Shown here: positions 7,278 to 13,013 of the stretch, one piece after another
Layout of the letters: the number at the start of each line of letters is the position of its first letter
How positions within the stretch are numbered: the first letter of the stretch is position 1
NCBI GenBank assembly: GCA_011046405.1
Contig: DSAR01000442.1
Location: forward strand, 1-14,343
Origin: Chloroflexota bacterium
GTDB lineage: Bacteria; Chloroflexota; Anaerolineae; B4-G1
Direction: 5' to 3'
Length of the DNA stretch: 14,343 nucleotides
Notes under the pieces: generated by a model
The model's database searches: none
Told to the model about the DNA's origin: nothing
Seen by the model: only the letters and a program-made list of their open reading frames with translations
Translations under genes and position numbers: made by a program

Positions 7278-7333
7278 AGAAAAGGGGAGGCACTAACCAC
7301 GTTGTAGACTTATTCTATTTCCCGAGGTATCGA

Positions 7334-10300
7334 ATGAAAAACTATATACGACTTTTTTTAATTCTTGGATTGGCGTTTAGCCCTCTCCTGACTCTTACGC
7401 CATCCTCGATTCACGCCGACGCTCCTGCGCCGCCTTCCCAACAGATCATCGTTAAGACGCGCCCACCCTTGCCCGGGGAGCTTGCCGGGGCGGTCACTCT
7501 GGACAGCATCCTGATAGATTGCGACGTTCAGTCGACCACGCCGCTGTTCGATCTTTCGATGGGAGACGTGGCGCTCAAGCGTGCACTGGGGCTTGCCAAC
7601 GTTTACCTCGTCACCCTGGCGCCGGCAACCGACGTGCAAAAGACGTTGGACACCCTCGCCGCCGACCCGGCCGTCGAGTATGCCGAACCGAATTACGTCG
7701 GCTATGGGGCCGTGCTGCCCGACGACCAGTACTTCAGTTTCCAATGGAATCTGAACAACACAGGTCAGAGCGGCGGTACGCCCGGCGCCGACATCGACGC
7801 GCCAGCAGCGTGGGCGCTCACCCTCGGCGACCCCGTCACGATCATCGCCGTCATCGACACCGGCGCCGACCTGGACCATCCCGACCTGGCGGCCAACCTG
7901 GTCGACGGTTACGATTTCGTCAACGACGACGACGAGCCGGACGACGACCACGAGCCGGGCCACGGGACCCACGTGGCGGGGATCGCGGCGGCCGTCACCG
8001 ACAACGGGATCGGGATGGCGGGCGTCTGTCCCAATTGTCGCGTGATGCCGCTCAAGGCCTTGAACAGCGACAACGCCGGTTTTTACAGCGATTGGATCGA
8101 CGCCATCGAATACGCCGTGGACCACGGGGCCAGCATCATCAACATGAGCCTGGGCGGGACAGGCAATTCCTCCGCCCTCCACGAGGCCGTCCGCTACGCC
8201 TACGTGGCCGGCGTGCCCATCGTGGCATCGATGATGAACGAGGGGGACGACGCGCTCTTCTACCCCGCCGCTTACACCGAGACTATCGCCGTCGGGGCGA
8301 CGAACCGCTACGACGAGCGCTGGGCCAGTTCCAATTACGGCGATCACGTCGACCTGGTCGCGCCGGGCAGCGAGATCTACAGCCTGAGGACCAACGATAC
8401 CTATTTTATGATGCACGGTACGTCGATGGCGGCCCCCCACGTCGCCGGGGTGTTGGGGCTGATCGAAGCGCTGCGGCCCGGTTTCGGCGTCGAGGAGTTG
8501 CGATACGTCCTGAGAAGCACGGCCGAGGACCAGGTCGGGCCGCCCAACGAGGATAAGAAAGGGTGGGACCCATACTTCGGCGCCGGGCGTTTGAACGCGG
8601 CCCTGGCGTTGCAGGCGGTCATCCCGCCCGCCAGCGTCGCCATTGAGGGACCGGCCGAGGGATTCACGGGGCAGACGCACACCTTCGTCGCCGCTGTCGA
8701 CCCTATCACGGTGGCTCAGCCGATCACCTACGTCTGGCGCGCGACGGGACATGCGCCCGTCACCCGCACCGGCGGGTTGAGCGACACGCTGTTGCTGGCC
8801 TGGGATGCGCCCGGCGCGCACAGCGTGACCCTCGCCATATCCAATTTCGGCGGCGCGATCACGAGCGCCCACGCCATCACCCTCGCGCTGCCCACAGAAT
8901 TGACCGTCTGCCCCGGCGGCGGGTGCGATTTCGAGACGATCCAGCCGGCCGTCGATCTCCTGAGCGAGGGCGGCCTGATCAAGGTGGCGACCGGCGTCTA
9001 CACCGGCGTCAACGACCGGGGCAGGCTGGCCCAGGCCGTCTACGTCAGCAAGACCCTCACCATCCGAGGCGGTTACACGGACGCTTTCACCGAGCCGCCC
9101 GATCCCCAGGCCAACCCGACGAGCATCGACGCCCAGGGCGCCGGGCGCGCGATCTACGTCGCCGGCGCGGTCAGCGTCACCGTTGAGGGGTTACACGTCA
9201 CCGGCGGCGACGCAGCGACGTTAGGCGGCGGGTTAGGCGGCGGCGACGTGGGCGGCGGCATATACGCGCAAAACGCCAACGTCGCCCTGCGCCACAACCG
9301 GGTGTTCGGCAACACAGCCCGCCGGGGCGGCGGCGTCTACCTGTGGGAAAGCAGCGCCGCGGTCGCCGATAACGTCTTCTCTGCCAACGCCGCTCGCTGG
9401 GGCGCGGGATTGTACCTGGTCGCCAGCGACGCGACCCTCACGGGCAACACCGTCGTCGCCAACGTCAGCGAGCTCGACGGCGGCGGTCTGTACCTGGACG
9501 CCAGCGTGGCGGTCTTGCATCAGAATACCATCACCGCTAACCAGGCCGGGGGATGGGGTGGGGGGCTGTACCTCTCCGGAAGTCCCGCCGAGCTCCAGTC
9601 CAACACCATCGCCAACAATAGCGCCGAGCGGCATGGCGGCGGCCTGTACCTGGATGCCAGCGACGCTGTCTTGACCAATAACGTCGTCGTCGATAACCAG
9701 ACTGCGGGCGAGGGAGGCGGGGTATACGTCAAGCAGGCGTCGCCGCGCTTACTGCACACGAGCATCGCCCGGAACCTTGGCAACAGCGGCGTCTACGTGA
9801 CGGGCGGCGCCGTCGCGCTGACCAACACGATCCTGGTAGGCCATACCACCGGCATCACCGCCACAGCGAGCGACACGGTCACGTTAGAGGCCACCCTGTG
9901 GGGGGCCGGCGATTGGGCAAACGGAACCGATTACGCCAGTGACGGAAGCATCACCGTTGGCGCGCGCAACGTGTGGGGCGACCCGGCTTTCACGGCGCCG
10001 GATGCGGGCGATTATCACATCGCTTTCACTTCCGCCGCCATCAATGCCGGTATAGACGCCGGCGTCACGACCGACATTGACGGCGACGTCCGTCCCGTCG
10101 GAGCCGGTTATGACCTGGGGGCCGACGAGAACGCCTCGGGGGCGGCGGCGGTGCGCATGTCCGTGAGCGCTGAAGCCAGTTTCGTCGAGGCCGGCGCGCC
10201 GTTGACCTACACCATTCGCGTGACTAACACCGGCGACGTGGATCTACACGTCGTCGTCAGCGATGCGCCGCCCGAACAGGTCGCGCCCACCGCGCCCCAG

Positions 10301-10933
10301 GTGTGGACGTTCACCCTCCCCGCCTCCGGCGACGGCTGGGTGGAGACGAGGGTTGTCACCGTCGCGGCCGGTTACACGGGCCCGCTGACCTACACGGCCC
10401 ACGTCACGAGCGCGGAGGGCGCGATGGACACTGCCTCCGCCGTCGTATGGGCCGCCGAACATACAGTGCATGTTGACCCTGAGGAAGGCGGCCTGCTCGT
10501 CGCCTCCGGCGACGACGGCGCGACGGTGACGGTCGAGATCCCCCCCGGCGCGGTGTCGGAAGCGGTGCAACTGACCTTCGCGTCTCTTCCTGAGGTCGTC
10601 GATCCGCCCGCTGCGTTCTCCTTCGCCGGTCAGGCCTTCGCCCTGGAGGTCTACACCGGGGGGCTGCTACAGGGCGGCGTCGTCTTCCACAATCCGGTCA
10701 CGCTGACAATCGAGTACGTCGCGGCCGACGTCGAGGGCCTGGATGAGGACACCCTGACCCTGCGCTACCGGAACGGCGAGACGTGGGCCGAGGACGGCAT
10801 CACGGTCGTCCAGCGGGACGTGGATAAGCACCGGCTGGTGACGCACATCGAACACCTGACCGAGTTTGCCCTGTTTGCCCAGGCCCCACAAGACGAAAGA
10901 TATACGATCTATCTGCCGCTGGTCCAGCGCTGA
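7334..10933 (+). CDS. Exported subtilisin-like (S8) protease fused to a parallel beta-helix, DUF11-like and ZU5-like domains
   Basis: A 1199-residue secreted serine protease. ATG 7334 has GAGG (7324-7327) six bases upstream. Signal peptide about 1-28 (basic KNYIR, hydrophobic core, SIHA|D). A fervidolysin-like propeptide about 36-125 ends in VEYAEPNYVG. The peptidase S8 domain (about 130-430) has the full catalytic set: D175 (VIDTGAD), H210 (HGTHVAG), oxyanion N302 (MMNEG) and S364 (GTSMAAPHVAG). Then come an Ig/PKD-like segment (about 432-520) and a right-handed beta-helix (about 521-935) with seven GGG-(L/I/V)-Y units starting at residues 640, 665, 690, 716, 742, 768 and 794, period 25-26. 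It closes with the DIDGDVRP...LGADE motif of choice-of-anchor Q proteins. A DUF11-like domain (about 940-1040), a ZU5-like domain (about 1044-1185; IPPGAV) and the tail TIYLPLVQR follow. It is likely active at the cell surface; the substrate is unknown, and the beta-helix may bind polysaccharide or serve as a stalk. Confidence 0.93.
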   Translation: MKNYIRLFLILGLAFSPLLTLTPSSIHADAPAPPSQQIIVKTRPPLPGELAGAVTLDSILIDCDVQSTTPLFDLSMGDVALKRALGLANVYLVTLAPATDVQKTLDTLAADPAVEYAEPNYVGYGAVLPDDQYFSFQWNLNNTGQSGGTPGADIDAPAAWALTLGDPVTIIAVIDTGADLDHPDLAANLVDGYDFVNDDDEPDDDHEPGHGTHVAGIAAAVTDNGIGMAGVCPNCRVMPLKALNSDNAGFYSDWIDAIEYAVDHGASIINMSLGGTGNSSALHEAVRYAYVAGVPIVASMMNEGDDALFYPAAYTETIAVGATNRYDERWASSNYGDHVDLVAPGSEIYSLRTNDTYFMMHGTSMAAPHVAGVLGLIEALRPGFGVEELRYVLRSTAEDQVGPPNEDKKGWDPYFGAGRLNAALALQAVIPPASVAIEGPAEGFTGQTHTFVAAVDPITVAQPITYVWRATGHAPVTRTGGLSDTLLLAWDAPGAHSVTLAISNFGGAITSAHAITLALPTELTVCPGGGCDFETIQPAVDLLSEGGLIKVATGVYTGVNDRGRLAQAVYVSKTLTIRGGYTDAFTEPPDPQANPTSIDAQGAGRAIYVAGAVSVTVEGLHVTGGDAATLGGGLGGGDVGGGIYAQNANVALRHNRVFGNTARRGGGVYLWESSAAVADNVFSANAARWGAGLYLVASDATLTGNTVVANVSELDGGGLYLDASVAVLHQNTITANQAGGWGGGLYLSGSPAELQSNTIANNSAERHGGGLYLDASDAVLTNNVVVDNQTAGEGGGVYVKQASPRLLHTSIARNLGNSGVYVTGGAVALTNTILVGHTTGITATASDTVTLEATLWGAGDWANGTDYASDGSITVGARNVWGDPAFTAPDAGDYHIAFTSAAINAGIDAGVTTDIDGDVRPVGAGYDLGADENASGAAAVRMSVSAEASFVEAGAPLTYTIRVTNTGDVDLHVVVSDAPPEQVAPTAPQVWTFTLPASGDGWVETRVVTVAAGYTGPLTYTAHVTSAEGAMDTASAVVWAAEHTVHVDPEEGGLLVASGDDGATVTVEIPPGAVSEAVQLTFASLPEVVDPPAAFSFAGQAFALEVYTGGLLQGGVVFHNPVTLTIEYVAADVEGLDEDTLTLRYRNGETWAEDGITVVQRDVDKHRLVTHIEHLTEFALFAQAPQDERYTIYLPLVQR
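9251..9796 (+). repeat. Beta-helix-coding repeats, period 75-78 bp
   Basis: Seven consecutive units of 25-26 codons, each opening with GGG or GAG then (L/V/I)Y and containing an asparagine-rich turn (NxVxxN), run through the subtilase gene. The copies GGCCTGTACCTGGATGCCAG and GGTCTGTACCTGGACGCCAG are nearly identical at DNA level, so slippage or recombination between units is possible without breaking frame. This is protein-repeat DNA, not a CRISPR array. Confidence 0.75.
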
Positions 10934-10945
10934 CGATCTGGCATC

Positions 10946-10993
10946 AACGAGCCAAACGCCCCGACCGATGAGGGTCGGGGCGTTTGGCTCGTT
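10946..10993. terminator. Shared bidirectional terminator hairpin
   Basis: Bases 10946-10966 and 10973-10993 form a perfect 21-bp inverted repeat around the loop GATGAG, with a GC-rich core (CGCCCCGACC). It lies between two convergent genes, starting 13 bases after the protease stop and ending 9 bases before the stop of the minus-strand oxidoreductase. The T content after the core is modest (GTTTGG) and lies inside the stem, so it probably serves both directions through stem strength. Confidence 0.8.
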
Positions 10994-11002
10994 ACGCGGG
11001 TG

Positions 11003-12160
11003 TTACTTGAGTTTCTCCTCGGCGCTGAACGCCCGGTAGGGACTGAGTTCCTCCAGGATCGCCTCATCCTCTGCCGTCAGCGTCCCCTGCACCAGTCGCG
11101 AGAGGAGCGCGCCCACGCCTGGCCCCAGCATATAGCCCTGACCGCACATGCCCACGGCGTGGACGTAGCCTGCCATCTCCCGCGCGCGTCCAACGATGGG
11201 GAAACCATCGGGCGTCATCGGGTAGAGCCCGCGCCAGGTGCGGCGCACTTTGATGTTTGCGAGTTTTGGCATCAGACCGATCATCCGCCGGGCGATCATG
11301 GGCAGGAAGACGGAGGTCTCGCGCCGGTCGGTGCCGACGATGGGCGGGTCGGGCGTGATGCAGAAGACGATGGGACCGGGGCCGTGCTGGTAGAAATAGT
11401 AGTTCTTGGAACCGGCGGCCGGCCGGATGTCGACCACCATCGGTTCCACGAAGCGGGACACTGGCTCGGTGACGCCGGCCTCGTGGCTGTCGGGCGCCAC
11501 CGGCGTGTCGATGCCCACCATCTCGGCGACGTTGCGGGCCCAGGGGCCGGCGGCGTTGATGACCGTCTCGGTGGCGTAACCGCCCTGGTCGGTGCGCACG
11601 CCCACCACGTGCCCCCGGCGGCGGATGATGCCCGTGACCCGCTCGTTGAAACGGAATTCGGCCCCCCGCTCCTTCGCCCGGATGTAGAAAGCGTGGGCTG
11701 AAAGCATCGGGGAGGCGGAACCGTCGTTGGGCGAGTAGGTCCCGCCGATCAAATTCTTCGGGTTCAGGTCGGGGATCACGGACAGTAGATCGTCCCGGTC
11801 CAGCCACTCGATGTCCAGCCCGTAGGCCTGCTGGATCTTGAGCAAGTCCTTGAGGATGTTCTCCTCCCGCTCGCGGTAAGCGACGAAAGAATACCCGCCC
11901 CGGTGCCACTCGATGTCGTCCCCGTAAGTCTCCTGCCAGGTGGAGAACACCTCCAGCGATTTGAGACACAGCCGGATCTTGGAAGGGGCCGAGTGGGTGG
12001 CCCGGATCCCGCCGATAGCGGCCTTGTTGGAACCCTGACCGGGGCTGGCGAATTGGTCGATGACCAGCGGTTTGAGCCCGGCCTGGGCCAGGAAAAATGC
12101 CGTGGGGAGCCCGACGCTCCCCGCGCCGACGATGATGGCGTCGTATATTTTGGTGGTCAT
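11003..12160 (-). CDS. DAO-family FAD-dependent amine/amino-acid dehydrogenase subunit
   Basis: A 385-residue flavoenzyme of the D-amino-acid oxidase / sarcosine oxidase beta / glycine oxidase family, cytoplasmic, expected to oxidise a C-N bond of an amino acid or secondary amine with FAD. Evidence: an N-terminal Rossmann motif IVGAGSVG (G12, G14, G17) with D35 ending the second strand, GGIRATHS (50-57), NAAGPWA (202-208), and the C-terminal DAO signature TPDGFPIVGR (316-325) with GMCGQGYMLGPGVG (337-350). The start ATG has CAAGGAG six bases upstream (plus 12168-12174). An iron-sulfur flavoprotein gene lies upstream on the same strand. In known dye-linked L-proline and D-hydroxyproline dehydrogenases such a pair forms catalytic and electron-transfer subunits, so that role is likely here. 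The exact substrate (proline, hydroxyproline, sarcosine, glycine) cannot be read from sequence. Confidence 0.9.
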   Translation of the reverse strand: MTTKIYDAIIVGAGSVGLPTAFFLAQAGLKPLVIDQFASPGQGSNKAAIGGIRATHSAPSKIRLCLKSLEVFSTWQETYGDDIEWHRGGYSFVAYREREENILKDLLKIQQAYGLDIEWLDRDDLLSVIPDLNPKNLIGGTYSPNDGSASPMLSAHAFYIRAKERGAEFRFNERVTGIIRRRGHVVGVRTDQGGYATETVINAAGPWARNVAEMVGIDTPVAPDSHEAGVTEPVSRFVEPMVVDIRPAAGSKNYYFYQHGPGPIVFCITPDPPIVGTDRRETSVFLPMIARRMIGLMPKLANIKVRRTWRGLYPMTPDGFPIVGRAREMAGYVHAVGMCGQGYMLGPGVGALLSRLVQGTLTAEDEAILEELSPYRAFSAEEKLK

Positions 12161-12246
12161 GCATTACTCCTTGCTGTATATGATAGAAGTTTGGTAACTA
12201 CCTAGACACCTGCTCGGAGGGGGTTTGCAGACTCTGTTGAAAAAGT

Positions 12247-12266
12247 GTCGGTTATGGAAAACCGAC
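12247..12266. repeat. Short palindrome next to the pseudogene 3' end
   Basis: GTCGGTT (12247-12253) pairs with AACCGAC (12260-12266) around ATGGAA. It lies in the non-coding DNA between the dehydrogenase gene at 11003-12160 and the repeat at 12283-12390, next to ACTCTGTTGAAAAAGT, and looks like one unit of a palindrome cluster. Confidence 0.6.
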
Positions 12267-12282
12267 CTACATATGCTGGGCG

Positions 12283-12390
12283 TATCATCTCAATAAACCG
12301 GGGCAAACTCGCTCGGGCCGGTCTCCTGACCGTGCCCGCTGTGGCTCGGTCGGGAGACCGGCCACAGCTCTCCAACTTATTGAGAAGATA
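12283..12390. repeat. 108-bp MITE-like element with terminal inverted repeats and internal hairpins
   Basis: TATCATCTCAATAA (12283-12296) and TTATTGAGAAGATA (12377-12390) are inverted repeats with one mismatch in 14. Inside lies a 17-bp stem with one wobble, GGCCGGTCTCCTGACCG (12316-12332) against 12347-12363. An alternative fold pairs GCTGTGG (12338-12344) with CCACAGC (12362-12368) and CGGTC (12347-12351) with GACCG (12356-12360). The right end coincides with the point where the pseudogene stops resembling its family, so this looks like an insertion. No target duplication and no transposase are visible. Confidence 0.6.
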
Positions 12391-12968
12391 CACGCCCACG
12401 GCGTTGCGAAGTCCCCGGGCGAAAATCTCCCCATTGCCGCCATCGGGGTCGTAGCGCACGATGGCGGCCCGCCGCTCGTCCTCCTCGACACAGACGTTAC
12501 ACGAGGAGCCGATGGAGACGAAGAGCGCGCGCCAGTCGGGGCTGAAAAGCACGGTGCGGGTGGTATGTCCGCCATTGGGCAAGCCCTCGATGACGACTTC
12601 GCGCTCCTGGAAAACACCATCCCCGTCGGGATCGCTCAGGCGCAGAATGCGCGTCGTCTCGCCCACGTAGAGCGAGCCGTCCTTGAAGAATGCGATGCTG
12701 CTGGGCGCGTTCAGCCCCTCGGCCACGACCTGGATTCCATCAGATACCCCATCCCCGTCCTCATCCGGCAGCCGCACGATGCGGCCCGCGCCTCGTTCAG
12801 CCACGTACAGCTACCTGTCGGGACCGACGGTCATCATCCGTGGTCCGTTGAGCCCCTGGCGCCGACGGCGGTGCTGTTGCCGACGGCCGAGCCGGCGGTC
12901 GAGCCGAGCACCGATGTACCAACACCTACCCCGCAGCCGGCCAATCCAACCATCGCCAGTCCGATCAG
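12391..12968 (-). pseudogene. Remnant of a PQQ/sorbosone-dehydrogenase-like lipoprotein gene
   Basis: The minus strand reads GLNGPRMMTVGPDR-stop-LYVAERGAGRIVRLPD and continues to SIGSSCNVCVEEDERRAAIVRYDPDGG and FARGLRNAVGVY, a pattern I recognise from glucose/sorbosone (PQQ-dependent sugar) dehydrogenase beta-propellers. Damage: an in-frame TAG at 12811-12813; a frame change upstream, where a lipoprotein signal LIGLAMVGLAGC (Cys codon 12933-12935) lies in another frame; loss of the start, where palindrome 12971-13003 abuts; and truncation at 12391 by the repeat element, leaving well under half of a usual family member. An open frame of 200 codons (12202-12804, GTG) survives but its last 63 codons translate repeat DNA. 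Family assignment is from memory; loss of function is well supported. Confidence 0.75.
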
Positions 12969-12970
12969 CT

Positions 12971-13003
12971 AGAAACCAGGTTTTTCTCAAAAACCTGGTT
13001 TCT
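12971..13003. repeat. Perfect 15-bp nested palindrome
   Basis: AGAAACCAGGTTTTT (12971-12985) and AAAAACCTGGTTTCT (12989-13003) are exact reverse complements around the three-base loop CTC. Each arm contains its own small palindrome (AAACC-A-GGTTT). It starts ten bases after the stop of the flavoprotein gene (minus strand) and abuts the broken 5' end of the pseudogene. It could act as a terminator, since the minus strand also carries T-runs, or be a dispersed repeat. Confidence 0.8.
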
Positions 13004-13013
13004 CAGCGCCCGG

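Larger units (their letters stand above)
6965..7333. other. Intergenic region between the two surface-protein genes
   Basis: A 369-base gap. It contains the terminator of the upstream gene (6996-7028), a stretch of about 7075-7155 with the feel of degenerate non-coding repeat DNA (CGCGACCATGCGAAATCCC, then AAAATCAGCGTTCATCTGCG), an AT-rich run at about 7201-7234, and the probable promoter zone of the protease gene. A 66-codon open frame (7027-7227) begins inside the terminator T-run and is not considered a gene. Confidence 0.6.

Noticed and set aside
7358..8872. A 504-codon minus-strand open frame opposite the protease gene
   Set aside because: It lies wholly antisense to a gene with an intact S8 catalytic set. 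Its translation is Val/Gly/Asp/Arg-rich with no recognisable domain, as expected for a GC-driven shadow frame.
9251..9796. CRISPR-like array
   Set aside because: The 75-78-bp periodicity is in-frame protein repeat with no constant direct repeat and no cas genes nearby.
11064..12164. A 366-codon frame overlapping the DAO-family gene on the same strand
   Set aside because: The product is Arg/Gly/His/Pro-rich low-complexity text, while the overlapping frame carries the full Rossmann and DAO signatures.
12230..12256. ACTCTGTTGAAAAAGT as an insertion-sequence end
   Set aside because: It resembles some IS termini from memory, but no transposase, matching second end or target duplication is visible.
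12202..12804. The 200-codon frame as an intact gene starting at GTG
   Set aside because: Family similarity continues upstream across an in-frame TAG, and the last 63 codons translate an inverted-repeat element, so it is a remnant.
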